DNA of 64,000 nt from Acanthochromis polyacanthus. Taxonomy: Eukaryota > Chordata > Actinopteri > Pomacentridae. The position numbers and the translations under genes were made by a program. Positions 51,365 through 63,053 of this stretch are shown here, piece by piece. The stretch covers positions 29,394,067-29,458,066 of the forward strand of contig NC_067117.1 of NCBI RefSeq assembly GCF_021347895.1, written 5' to 3'. Every line of letters starts with the position of its first letter. Position 1 is the stretch's first letter. The notes under the pieces are model-generated. The model did no database searches and was not told the origin of the DNA. It worked only from the letters and a program-made list of their open reading frames with translations.

Positions 51365-53254
51365 ACCGTTAGATTTAAACTTTTTCTAGTTTTGGTTGAT
51401 GTGTTAGAAGATCCTTTTCTCTAGTTAAAGACAGTCAGGCAGCAGCAAAAACACGCAGAGTCGTTTCTGCAACCAGTTTTTTGAAACCTATAATAGATTT
51501 TTGTTGTATTTTGTTATCGTGACACCATCTAGTGGTCACACTAATTATAATGCTGTCATAAAAATACAAAGTCCATATAGGGAGGAGGTCGGGGTGGATC
51601 ATAGACTGTATATAAAGTGGACGTAGCATCAGGCTCCAGAATTGAAGCAAACCCGGAAGTGTCAAAAACTTGCAATATCACGCCGTCCGCTAGGGTTGGC
51701 TCCAAAAAGCTTTTGCTCCTTAGACCCCAATTCATTTTGGAAAAAATAAAATTTGATAGACTGATTTTCTACAGCTCAGGATTTTTTTCCTGTTAGTTTT
51801 CATGGTCAAAATGAGAGATCAGGTGGCCGATCTTAAAATAAATCAATACTGAATTTTAAATAAATTGTTAAAGTTGGCGGAGCCAGGGGGCGTGGCTATA
51901 CTTGATAGACAGCAACAGAAGCCTCTGCGGTAAAATGTGGGCGGGATAAGAGAAACCCTTAGCCAATCCTGCCCCTAGTTGCTCTCCGGTCCAGTCTGTT
52001 TGATGACGCTTTTTACGTCACTGGCTCCAAAAAATCCAAAACGGCGACCAGGAAGTAGCAAAATCCGGGCTTCATTTTCTCGGTGTTGAAACCAACGGGT
52101 GACGTCACAGTCAGTTTATGCCTGGGGTGGATGGACAGGCTGACAAAATGTTTGACTTTGAGAAAACAAAGTTGTTTCCTGTTTCAAACTTTTTTTCTAG
52201 TATTGGTTGAAGTGTTAAAACCCTGACTATCCTCTTTTCTTATTTTGCATTCTCTGCTTCAAGACAATCAGGCAGCGACAAGCACACAAACTCATCAGTT
52301 TACTGCAACCTGTAATTGATTTTTGTTGCATTTTGTTCATGTGGCAGCACCGTCATGGAAATTACAATGTCATCATAGAGATACAAAGTCTAGATATGAA
52401 GGAGGTTGGGGTGGATGGACGGGCTGACAAATGTTTGACTTTCAGAGTGCAGGTTGTTTCTTGTTTCAGACTTTTTCTGGAATTGACTCATGTATTAAAA
52501 GATCATTTTCTTTGGTTAAAGACAGTCAGGGAGCAGGAAAACACACAGAGTTGTTTGTGCAACCAGTTTATTGCAACCTAGAATAGATTTTTGTTGTATT
52601 TTGTTATCGTCACAACACCATCTAGTGGTCGTAGTAATTATAATGTCGTCAAAGAAATTTGGGGTAGATGGGTAGGGCTGACAAAACATCTGACTTTCAG
52701 AGTGGAAAATTGTTTTCTGCTTCGAATTTTTTAAGTGCTAATTGTTTTTTTTGTTAAGATTAAATATTCTTTTTTCATATTTTATATTCCTTTTTTAAAC
52801 AGGCAGCAACAAGCACACAGACTCATGAGTTTGTTGCAACCTGTAATAGATCGTTGTTATATTTTGTTATTGTAACAACAATTTCTAGTATTTGTGCTAT
52901 TTATAATGTTGTCATAGAAACACAAAGTCCATACAGGGAGGAGGTCAGGGTGGAAGGATGGGCTGACTTGACTTTCAGAGAGCAAAGTTGTTTCCTCTTT
53001 CAAACTTTTTCTAATATTGATCGATGCGTTAAAAGATTACGCAGACGGACCAGTCATTTGTGCAAATGCTTTACTATAACCCATAATAGATTTGTGTTGC
53101 ATTTTGTTAATTTGGCAGCATCATCTAGTGGTTGTAGTAATTATAATGTCATCATAGAAATGCAAAGTCCATATAGGGAAGAGATCGGGGTGGATGGACT
53201 GGCTGACAAAACGTTTGACTTTCAAAATGCAAGTTGTTTCCTGTTTTAAACTAA
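51365..53254. repeat. Diverged tandem array, about five 230-300-bp units
   Basis: Each unit carries GACAGTCAGGCAGC or a variant, TGCAACC...AATAGATTTTTGTTG, ACCATCTAGTGGTC, AATTATAATG and GGGGTGGATGG...GCTGACAAA in the same order. The AGATTTTTGTTG-type landmark falls near 51,500, 52,315, 52,585, 52,852 and 53,088. The first unit is split by the insert at 51600-52123. Frames through the array are repeat artefacts. Confidence 0.85.
51600..52123. mobile_element. 524-bp insertion with 9-bp target duplication
   Basis: It interrupts a repeat unit: GGGGTGGAT occurs immediately before (51591-51599) and after (52124-52132), while the other units have it once. The insert begins CATAGACTGTATATAAAG, a start also seen near 33,795, and ends TCAGTTTATGCCTG. 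It contains CpG-rich stretches such as ACGGGTGACGTCAC. No coding frame; class uncertain. Confidence 0.75.
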
Positions 53255-54802
53255 AGGTGAAAAAGGTCAAAGGTTCCTTATTGTCATATCATTCCACATT
53301 TGCACATGAAACAATACGAAATTAGACCCTGGTCCTGGTTTCAGCCATAACACAATATAAAACACTTTCATAAAAGACAATAAAGAGACACACTAAAATA
53401 TACAAATCTACAACATAAATATATGTGCAATGAGACCATCAGTTAGTGCAATATTTAGTAGATACATAAAGAGCCTAGTGCAGTAGTGCAGTGTGTGTAT
53501 GCATGTGTGTGTGCGTGTGTATGCTTGTGAGTATGTGGGGATGTGTGCATGCATGTGTATTTGCGGGGAGAGGTGGTGATGATGCGAAAACAGAGTCTAC
53601 ATAGACCTGTTCAACAGCCTGACAGCTTCAGGGAAGAAGCTGTTTCTTAGTCTTGTGGTTCTAGTCTGGATGCTGCGCAACCTTCTCCCTGAAAGGAGAA
53701 GGTTGAAGTGTTTGTGTGCAGGGTGGGTGAAGTCCTTCAGGATGGAAGTGGCCCTCCTCCTGCATCTGTTGGTGTAAATGTCAGTGGTGGTGGGGAGGCT
53801 GCCTCCCACAGTCCTCTGAGCCGCTTTCACCACCCTCTGCAGAGCCTTCCTTTCTGCGGCCGTGCAGCTGCCATGCCACACAGTGATGCCAGTGCTGAGG
53901 ATGCTCTCCACCGCCCCTTGGCAGAAGCTCTTCAGGACTGGGCCTCCCAGACCGACATGCCGCAGCTTCCTGAGGAAGTAGAGGCGCTGGTGGGCCTTTT
54001 TAATCAGCTGGGAGGTGTTGTGGCTCCAGGTGAGGTCCTCAGACAGGTGTACTCTCAGGTATCTGTAGGTGAAGACCACCTCCACGTCAGCGCCGTCGAT
54101 GTGCAGGGGACGGGGGAGACGTCTGGCTCTGCGGGAGTCCACCACCATCTCCTTGGTCTTTTTGACGTTGATGCAGAGGCTGTTGTCTCTGCACCAGCTA
54201 ACCAGGAATTCTACCTCCTCTCTGTAGTGGGACTCATCGTTGTTAGTGATGCATCTCACCACTACTGTGTCATCCGCAAACTTCACTATATGGCAGCGCA
54301 GATGTTTTGCAGAGCAGTCATACGTGAGCAGGGTGAACAGGAGGGGGCTCAACACACAGCCCTGGGGCGAGCCAGTGTTGATGGTGATTGGGGAGGAGGT
54401 GATGTTGTGAATCCGGACAGTTTGGTGCCTGTCTGTCAGGAAGTCCAGGACCCAGTCCCCCAGTGAAGGACTGAGCCCCAGGGTGGAAAGTTTTCCCACC
54501 AGCGTCTGTGGAATGATGGTGCTGAAGGCGGAGGAGAAGTCTAGGAAGAGCACACGGACGCATGCGTTCCTGCTCTGCAGATGGGTGAGGGCTGTGTGCA
54601 CCACTGAAGAGATGGCATTGTCAGTGGAGCGATTTTTCTTGTAGGCGTACTGGTGGGGGTCCAAAGTGGCATCGATGGAACTTTTGATGTGGGCCATCAC
54701 TAGCCTCTCAAAGCACTTCATGACTGTGGGTGTGAGGGCTACAGGCCGATAGTCATTCAGGCCCGTCACTTTGGAAGACTTGGGGACCGGTATGATAGTG
54801 GC
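53255..54802 (-). mobile_element. L2-like LINE, 5'-truncated
   Basis: A reverse transcriptase frame followed by about 340 bp of 3' UTR ending TGACAATAAGGAACCTTTGACC. The exact 8-bp flank TAAACTAA (53247-53254, 54803-54810) marks both insertion points, so 5' truncation happened at integration. It landed at the right edge of the tandem array. Confidence 0.85.
53597..54802 (-). CDS. LINE reverse transcriptase C-terminal part, open frame
   Basis: Roughly 400 codons without a stop, entering at the truncation point and ending [16 protein letters not shown]. Motifs in order: [28 protein letters not shown] (catalytic Asp), [22 protein letters not shown] (the two catalytic Asp), then KTKEMVVD and a C-terminal domain of the L2/Maui-like type. 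The endonuclease and N-terminus are absent. The open frame extends upstream to a Met at 54964, but the first 50 or so residues come from flanking DNA. It cannot retrotranspose as it stands. The long open frame suggests a fairly recent insertion. Confidence 0.85.
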   Translation of the reverse strand, partial: ATIIPVPKSSKVTGLNDYRPVALTPTVMKCFERLVMAHIKSSIDATLDPHQYAYKKNRSTDNAISSVVHTALTHLQSRNACVRVLFLDFSSAFSTIIPQTLVGKLSTLGLSPSLGDWVLDFLTDRHQTVRIHNITSSPITINTGSPQGCVLSPLLFTLLTYDCSAKHLRCHIVKFADDTVVVRCITNNDESHYREEVEFLVSWCRDNSLCINVKKTKEMVVDSRRARRLPRPLHIDGADVEVVFTYRYLRVHLSEDLTWSHNTSQLIKKAHQRLYFLRKLRHVGLGGPVLKSFCQGAVESILSTGITVWHGSCTAAERKALQRVVKAAQRTVGGSLPTTTDIYTNRCRRRATSILKDFTHPAHKHFNLLLSGRRLRSIQTRTTRLRNSFFPEAVRLLNRSM

Positions 54803-54810
54803 TAAACTAA

Positions 54811-57640
54811 TAGTGAATGTTGTTTCTTTTAACGGTAACAACTCCACAGTCTTGACCACATGTTTATTATTGTGACCATAAAGACAAAGCTCCTTAATTC
54901 TTTTGGAAATTTTCTGTTGTTCTTGTCCCATTTTGTTTGGGGACATGATAGGGACATAACACATTGCATTTTCATAAACATAACCAAATTGTTTGTAACC
55001 TAAATGAACCTTTACAGCAGCTTTGCCACATCACAAGAAATTTATTTATTATTTTTCAATTGGGTGTACTAAATGGCATATCAGTAGTATGGAAAAACAA
55101 AGTCACTCCTTTACAGGTGAACGAAATGCTACAAATGCAAATAAGTCAATCCCTCTCCATTCTTTCCCATGCCTAGTCGTACCATTTCTTTCTGATTAGG
55201 ACTTTCGAAAGACATAAATATGATTAGAAGAAGCAATATGTAGCTTTTAGAATTTAAAAGGAATCCAGTCCTGTTATGAGATACATGCTGGTAAGAGGAT
55301 TTCAGTTGTATTTCAGGAACCGTAGTGTTTATGAAAGTTTCTGATTACCGTAAGGATTACAGCAGGCTATTTTTCCTCCACTTGTTACAGTATATTCTGT
55401 ATATCAAGCTTTAGTCTCACAGACAGGCATTTTCCAATTTTGATGCTGGTATCAGATCTTTGTCCTGCATGAAAGAAATGCATGAGCTGAATATGATGGC
55501 GTGAAATTTCCATAGATTTTTCTTACAACGATTGTTCGACCGAAAATGCTTTCCACTACACAGATCCATCAGACACTGGTATCTGTTTTGCTTCTGTTAT
55601 CTGTTATGGGGGTTCCAGCTTATCTTTCATTTGCACACTATGCAGTTGGTACAGCTGCACTAATATGAAACATGCCACACAGGAAGTAAATCACATTTTT
55701 AAAATATGTCTCTTGTGGAAAATATGTCTAAACATGTTTATTAAAGTAGGAAAATTGTGTCTTAAAAGTAAAAAAAAAAGCTACAGATCCTCATAAAAGG
55801 TCACTATTTTTGCATTGTCACGCAATAAGCCTTACTGATCCATATGAACAGGTTGTGATTGTTCAGTTCAGGTATAATAAACTGCAACTTTAAGGAAACA
55901 GTCTGCAGATGTTTTTTTTAAAATCCCTGACAGTATCCAGCTGCCCGTTTAAGGTTCGGGCTTCAGCTGTTGATGTGGCTCAATCTGTGAAGTCCACCTG
56001 TTGATATTTGCACCTGTTGTGTTACCAACAAACCACAGACACTCAGTAATAGAGCAGCTTTAATACAATGCTCAGCCAGCACAACTACCAGTGCACATAT
56101 GTAATCACGATTAAAAACTTCTGGCAACTGTGTCATTCCATACAGAAAAAACACATCCCTACAAAATTTGCCGTGTCGTCTTAAGGGCTCCGTAAAAAGA
56201 AACAACTTGAAGTTTGTTACAAATTACGAGGACGCTGCAGCTCCCGTTACAACAATCTATTTGCTTATTAAGTTAACGTTCTCATAATTATTCAGATATC
56301 TGCAGATTCTGCTCAGTTTCTACAGGAATAATTATACCGCTGCCCTTCAAAAATAATTACCCTGTAAAAATGTTGTATATGCTTTTCCGCGCTCTAATGT
56401 ATAGTAATGAGTTTAAAATGCATTAGGATTCCCTGTGGCCACCAATTTGCATAATGAGTTTAGCTTATTTGTAATTTTCTTTTACAGATTGTGAATGTAT
56501 CATGACATAGTACATGCCAAATTTCACAATAAAAGTGTTGAGTTCTTTTTTTTGATGAAAAGATAAAATCTAACAAATTAACATGATACAAATATGAAAA
56601 AAAGGAGAAATCTGAAGTAATGTGAAAAGGATAAAAGCCTGTATTTCACATTAAACAAGAGCATTACCAATGACAAAGATGTAAGCCATTGTTTGAGTGT
56701 TATGTTCGGGACCCACAGATTTATTGAAAGATACGGTCTTTGTCCATATCACCTTGTCAGAAGCAGCGTACAGTCCAGCGTAGAGCAGCATCATTTGAAC
56801 CTGGTAGGGCTGATGAGATCTGACATGCAGAGTTGTGGACGCTGCTGCACACAAAACTTAAAATTGGGGGTATTTCATATTATTAAACACAGAAATATGC
56901 CAAGATGGTTTGATAACAGCTGCTAGTACAAGGCATGCCTAATTTTGCAGTGAAATAAATCAATGCTAATTCAATGGAAATGCATGTCGAGTTCATCTTC
57001 AGTGAACTTTGATCTGCACCACTGACTGTAGAAAGAATATGTGGAGAGCCCAGAGAGCCGTCTTTGGTTGGAATAAGAACAGTTTGTATCGCGAAAGCAA
57101 GAGTTCAAAGAGTAAGTACTTTTTTTGAATAAACAATTTAAACTTGCTGTTCCGTTAGCGTTTGCCAACAAAGCTGTTGTTCACTTTAGAAAGCTCTTAA
57201 TGAATGCAACGATATACAGTAAAGCTCATTTTAAAAACCAATGGACCAGAATGTCTCTGACTTTGTTGCACCTTATCTGTCAGTTCATCAGTCCACCATT
57301 TGAACCCTTTAGCACCGTCTACTTTGGATGCAGAAATATCTGGTTCTTAAGTTCATCCTCCAATTCACTATCTATAATACAAGGGCACAGTCACTGTAAC
57401 ATCGCCTATTGGATTGAGAACTACTGCTTTGAAGCGTCAAGTTTGACATTTGAGCTTTTGAAACCAATAAGGGAGCATTGCTAAACTTAAGGACAGTATG
57501 CGCATACACTGCTTTATCATCTATCTAACTCAAAATGGAAATTTATGAAATTAGCACTATGCTGTGTTTAAAAAAGTCTTGACACTAGCAACCAAGAAGA
57601 ACAACTAATTACGGAAATATTTACTGAGGTGATAGAAAAA
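54811..57640. other. Intergenic, nothing recognised
   Basis: About 2.8 kb of mostly AT-rich, apparently unique DNA. Frames are short and show no domain. No element ends found. Confidence 0.45.
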
Positions 57641-57790
57641 GGGAGAAGTAGAGTCATTTTTTCATAGACTTCTGTACAATCAGACTTCTTGTTGCAACTA
57701 GAGTCGCCCCCTGCTGGCTGTTAGAAAGAATGTAAGTGTAGGGCGCTTCTGCACTGGCTTCACTTTTCAGACCTAGAATCCATCATTTAT
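57640..57790 (-). repeat. Dispersed repeat with CTCF-like core, copy 2
   Basis: Inverted relative of 35,370-35,590, with the core CGCCCCCTGCTGGC at 57705-57718. The complementary strand reads GCCAGCAGGGGGCG. Confidence 0.5.
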
Positions 57791-57950
57791 AAGCAGCTTT
57801 TAGTAATTTTACAGCACAGCAGGAACATTGTTCAAATGTTACTGTGGATTTAGAATAGAATATCTTTATTTGTAATTTGTCACGTTCAAAGAAACTGTAT
57901 GCAAACCATGCAAGTGCAAAATGCAATTCTTACAGCAAGTGCAGTTTTTT

Positions 57951-58253
57951 TTTTCAATAAAGATAACGGTAAATTAATCAGTATTACAGTCCAGACATTG
58001 TTAATGTGGTAAATGACTATTCTGGCTGGAAACATCTGATTTTAATGGAATATCTCCATAGAGGTACAGAGGAACATTTCCAGCAACCATCACTCCTGTG
58101 TTCTAATGCTACATTGTGTTAGCTAATGGTGTTGAAAGGCTCATTGATGATTAGAAAACCCTTGTGCAATTATGTTAGCACATGAATAAAAGTGTGAGTT
58201 TTCATGGAAAACATGGAATTGTCTGGGTGACCCCAAACTTTTGAAGTTTGGTG
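57951..58253. mobile_element. MITE, copy 2 (left end missing)
   Basis: About 300 bp closely matching 38332-38679. The right tip (CCCCAAACTTTTGAA...GGTGTA) is present. The left tip is replaced by a LINE-tail-like sequence running the other way (TAGAATATCTTTATTTGT, from 57,855). Confidence 0.75.
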
Positions 58254-58800
58254 TAGGTATATTCAGATATAACTACCTAATGAACAAATGAACGAACTAA
58301 TCAAACAAATAAAAAATGCTTCTAAACTAACTATGAAAAGATTGTTTAAAAAGAGGAGGGAAAAAGTATTGTAAAAAGATTCTAAAAAGGCATTGTTCAG
58401 TGCAGCTATGGCTCTGTTTGGGACTGTTCTTTAGCCACTGACAAATACACATTTTGCTCTAGTAGGTATTTTCAGGAACAGAATGAAGTACAGTGTGTAT
58501 GATTAGGTGAGAATAAGCTATAGTGTTTCAGGTAATGAAGCAACATGAAACAATACGGCTCACTGATGTGTTTCTGGACACACACAAAAAAGGAACTTAG
58601 TCTGGTCAGTTCTTTGTTGGTTTCAGTCTTTTCATGGGCTTTTGTTGGCAGTGAGCTAAACACCAGCCTTTAAGCCATTGAGTGCATATCTGTTTGTGCT
58701 CCATCAGTGTGTGAGAGTCTGTGAAGGCAGCTGCTGGAAAGTCTGAACATCAACTTTTCTAGGACTTAATTATTACTGGATGCGTTACAAGTCAGCATCT
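58254..58800. other. Intergenic, nothing recognised
   Basis: AT-rich sequence with no exon or element ends seen. Confidence 0.4.
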
Positions 58801-58803
58801 GTG

Positions 58804-59484
58804 TTAACCAGGGCAGATGGCAGCGGAGACTGTCGACTTTCCACATGGAGGGTAACAGTCAGCTAACGCAGTATGTGTGTGAATAAAAAGAGAGCAGCGA
58901 GCGGGTGTGTGTTTAACCCAGCTCCAGAACCTCTTGATGCTGCATATGTCTCCTCCTCCTCCCATGGTGAGGAGCTCATCATCAGAATAGCGCTCTCCTC
59001 CTTTTCCCTGCTCCCTCTTCCCTGGCGCTCTCGCTCTGTCTCTCTCTCTCCCTTTCCCCCGATGCTCCACACTTTTTGAGGAGCTGTCATGTCTTTCTCT
59101 CCTCTCTCCCTCCATCTCCACTCTCTCTCTCTCTCGCTCTTCTCGCTCTGTCATCTTTCCACTGTGGCTGCAGGGGCGGATCAAAGCCGGGTGGAGGCGG
59201 AGGGAGATAGAGACGGGGGGTGTTGGAGAGAGGGAGAGGAAGAGCAGGATGAAGAGGGAGTACTTCTGTTTTTTTGGGGGGGGTGAAATAGAGGACAGGG
59301 TAGCTCTGTGACACACATACAAAAACCTCCACCAAAATATGCTGCTATAAGAAGCGCCGAGGTTTCTGGCTGCTGCTGCTGCTGCAAGTGCATTAATGAC
59401 TGAAAAATTGACAAATGCATGCTCATGATGATCAAATATAAGGCTGAGAATCAGTGTCACAGCCTTATTAGCCCATACAACCAA
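58804..59484 (-). other. Compositionally skewed block with open frame, possible 5' exon
   Basis: A purine-rich (minus strand) block. A 226-codon frame without stop holds an Ala run from a CAG-type repeat (about 59,371-59,385) and, from an internal Met, an Arg/Glu-rich low-complexity segment then YSDDELLTMGGGGDICSIK. I do not recognise it. It may be the 5' leader or first exon of a minus-strand gene, or just simple sequence. No splice partner could be assigned. Confidence 0.25.
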
Positions 59485-59489
59485 GCCTG

Positions 59490-60990
59490 ATCCTGTGGTG
59501 AAGGTTAAATCAACGTGGGTCTTTTATAAGCCACCATCACTACAGATTGAAGGTTAGAAATGATGTTTTTTATATATCTGTGTAAACGTTTAGTGCAGTG
59601 TTTCCATCTGCATGAGCCGAACACACTGTAAATTACATAATCACGCACATTTGACCCAGTAAATCACCTCAAACTGCACAGTGAATGGCTAAACATTTGG
59701 GTTACTAGTTTATGGAGCTGTGCTAAACAATGCATGGATGCAAAAGCTGTTTTTTAAAAAAGTTATTTTTCATAAAATCCTGCACATGACAGCTGTGCAT
59801 CAACAAATTTTGACCTAATAATCTCAGTAGTAGTAGACTTTTGCATGCAGTTGGCACTAGGGTCAGGTAGCTAGGTACATTTAATCAAGATTAATACTGA
59901 GGTACTTCTTTTTAATGTAACCTCACACTTTTTGCTCTGCAATATTTGAAATGAAAATATCTCACATTTTACTCCTTTACGTGTAAAAGCTACTTGTTAT
60001 TTGAGTAAAAAAAAAAAAAAAATCTTATCAAGGAAGTGTAACCCCTGAAAAATATCTCCCTAGTTTTACATTTAGTTTTGTCTACAATTAAATCCTCACT
60101 CTAAATTTGCCTAAACATGAATAAATTCAGTTTAGTCTGATTGCGGCTTATAGCCTTGGCTTATTTTTAAGTACTGTTGGGACGACTAGCTAGAACCCGA
60201 CTAGACAGCTGGTCTGGTAGCTCAGATTGTCAGCTGTTCACGTTTTCCAAACATTGCTCAACTTACAAAGAGAATATTTTGCCGGCTGTCCACCTCTGTC
60301 CCATCAGAGATTATTTCCTGCTCCAACATTTGAGTGTTTGTGGACAGTGATAAAAGATTTTACTGTATACAGTTATGCCCAAAAATGTGAGGTACACTCC
60401 TCGTTTTCCAGTTAGGAAGATCATTATTTTGATGTATATTTGTACATATGATATGCTTTATTTTGCTGTTATTAAAATATTTTTGTTTTAGAAAAAGCAG
60501 AAATGCAGATTATTGGCAGATTATTTGGGGGTGATTTAAATATATTGTAACGGTTTCACCTCATTAATTGATCATCCTCATAACCAAATACCAATCCACA
60601 GAGCAGAACTCCCATTCACAGCACAAACTATGTTAATTGAACAAATACTGACGTCACCGGCAGGAGAATTTTTTATTTTTTAATTTTTTTTTTCTTTTTA
60701 GATTTCTACTCCTGTCATTCAGTTTGAGTCAAACTGTGGGCAAACTTGTTTTAAGAAGATGTTCAAGGCAGAGATTTCTCCTGCCATCCAGTCATTCAGT
60801 TTCACCTTCCCTGTAGCTTCTTAGTCTAATGTTTGTATATGCACGGCTGAAAAAGACTGATCAGAACATACATGACAGAGATACTGATGTTCTTCAGGAG
60901 ATATCCACTTGGGAAATCAGGTTTCTCAAATGTAATGACTAGAGAAACCACATTTCTATGTACATGATGGCTAAGAAATTGATAAAATGT
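59490..60990. other. Intergenic, nothing recognised
   Basis: AT-rich, with A/T homopolymers at about 60,006-60,022 and 60,669-60,697. No gene or element ends. Confidence 0.4.
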
Positions 60991-60999
60991 ATGTAAATA

Positions 61000-61366
61000 G
61001 GGCTGCACAGTGGAGTAGTGGTTAGCACTTTCGCCTTGCAGCAAGAAGATCTCTGGTTCAAATCCCGGCCTGGGCCTGAGATCTTTCTGCATGGAGTTTG
61101 CATGTTCTCTCTGTGCATGCGTGGGTTTTCTCCAGGTACTCCGGCTTCCTCCCACAGCCCAAAAATATGCTGAGGTTAATTGATTACTCTAAATTGCCCG
61201 TAGATGTGAATGTGAGTGTGATTGTTTGTCTGTATATGTAGCCCTGTGACAGACTGGTGACCTGTCCAGGGTGTCCCCTGCCTTCACCTGAGTCAGCTGG
61301 GATAGACTCCAGCACCCCCCGTGACCCTAGTGAGGATAAAGCGGTGTATAGAGAATGGATGGATGG
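61000..61366 (+). mobile_element. tRNA-derived SINE, full-length copy C
   Basis: 367 bp. The head GGGCTGCACAGTGGAGTAGT with GTGGTTAGCAC resembles a pol III A box, and GGTTCAAATCC (61055-61065) a B box. The body is shared with copies A and B. The tail is GGATGGATGG. ATGTAAATA flanks both ends (60991-60999, 61367-61375). Confidence 0.9.
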
Positions 61367-61405
61367 ATGTAAATAAATGTATGGAATATCATATTATTAC
61401 TTTTA

Positions 61406-61520
61406 CGGGTGGCATGGATCAGTGGGTAGAGTGGCTGTCTTTTAACCGGAAGGTTGCTGGTTCGATCCTTGGCCTGTTGAGCTTTCCCTGAGCAAGACAC
61501 CTAACCCCTAATTGTTAAGA
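61406..61520 (+). mobile_element. Second tRNA-derived SINE family, head fragment
   Basis: CGGGTGGCATGGATCAGTGG with GGTAGAG, an A-box-like stretch, then GGTTCGATCC (61459-61468) as B box, followed by GAGCAAGACACCTAACCCC, a phrase typical of a common fish SINE. It is not a functional tRNA gene, since the 3' half does not pair. Confidence 0.6.
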
Positions 61521-63053
61521 TGGCAACAATAAGCACAGACAAATGAATAATTGAACTATATAGAACTAAATGAGAATAAAGGAAAGATCTCACCCTGATG
61601 CACATTAACTAAAGACAGTGAGTAAAACTCAAAGGTCCATGGATGTCTGTAAAGTCTGGGGCAAAGCGGCTCCATTATCAAGTGATATTATGGGTGTAGG
61701 AGGATTTGAATGCTTGGATTTTGTTCATGCAACTGAACTTTGTGTTTTCTGTGTGTCCTTTAGTGGTGGTTTGCATCTGATGCATTCAACTATTCAACAT
61801 TCTATTTAGCAATTTTCTTGTTGTTATTGATGAAGTGTCTATTGGTGATACGCATGGCTGTTGTTTCAAACAGTTGCACCTGGTATATATTTTAATTGCG
61901 TTCTTTTTTCTCCACAACGCAACACTGTAGTAGAAACACCACCTTAAAAATGATTGTTCCATCTGCCGAATCAGATTCCTGTTTATTTGCTCCCTGTGTT
62001 GTTTTTGAAACCTTGTTAACTCTGAGTCTTTCTGTCCGACCAGCCTACTCACCCACTGCCAGTCATTCATCCACTCTCCAGCCATGTCACTCTCTGATCA
62101 GCCTCTTCATTCCTCAGCCACTCACCTGCCACTGGTTCCTCCACAGGTGTCACTCTGGACAGGAAAAGCCCAACTTCCTCCTCCAATGGCAGCGGCAGCA
62201 AAGTCTGACCCGGTTCAGTGTAACAGACTCAAGCTTCTGATCACAGAACAACACATTTGGTTTGTACACTGAGCAGAGTTTGGATGGCAGACCATAGTAG
62301 CACAGTACAATGTGCATGTACAAACACCTGAAGGGAAACCAACAGGTGCAATTTGGCAAAGAAGCTCTTTACACCTCCTCTCATTTGCACTTTTTTCTGC
62401 TGCTGTTGTAGACAACAGAATGTGTATAATGGCGACTGAAACGTCACTCATTAACATGTTAACCAGCAGTTGGTTCCAAGGAAGAATGATGATGGCTGGA
62501 CTGTAAGGATTAAGCAATATTTCATAGTATTCATGCCATACCTTTAAATATGTAAACTCATGTCATATCTGTACATATCTGCATGTATATTCATCATACC
62601 TTGTACATTGTCTTTTATATCTGTATTTTCAGGCTTACTTTGCTTTTGCAATTCTTGTCCTCCTCCTTTCATGACTAATCTGTTCCCAGCTGCTCTAACA
62701 TGGAAATTTCCCTTGTGAGGGATCAGAAGAGTTCATCTTATTTGATTTTATCTTATTTTTTATGCCATCTGAAGCTGCTACCAAAGTCAAAGAACACCAA
62801 CATGACAAGAAAGAAAGGAACAGATTTGTGTCCATGTTGCGCTTTGCTTACTGTGTACAGTTTAGACTCTTTCACTTTGTTAAGAGCTTTAACAGGAAAT
62901 TTAACTTATTTAGTGGGTATACTATAGATTTAAATAATGAGAACTGTTTTTTATCATGTTGGAGCTTTTAGTTTCACACTACAGTTTTACACATTAACAT
63001 GTAAACCTAAGGACATACAGTTTGTCAAAATAAAATTAACTTAAATATGTTGG
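61521..63053. other. Intergenic with a weak candidate terminal exon
   Basis: After TGGTTCCTCCACAG at 62,148, a frame reads VTLDRKSPTSSSNGSGSKV then stops, which looks like a C-terminal coding exon. No upstream exon was found. The remaining sequence is AT-rich without recognised elements. Confidence 0.25.

Noticed and set aside
52854..53249. 131-codon frame with repeated YNV(I/V)IE(M/T)QSPYREE peptides
   Set aside because: The repetition follows the DNA tandem units; there are no start context, introns or known domain, and other units are not open.
53708..54466. 252-codon frame on the plus strand
   Set aside because: It is antisense to the LINE reverse transcriptase, which carries the real motifs.
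54803..54964. First about 50 codons of the 455-codon frame
   Set aside because: They lie outside the LINE target duplication, so they are flanking DNA read through by chance.
61406..61520. Possible tRNA gene
   Set aside because: A- and B-box-like motifs exist, but the cloverleaf 3' half does not pair and the following sequence matches a SINE body.
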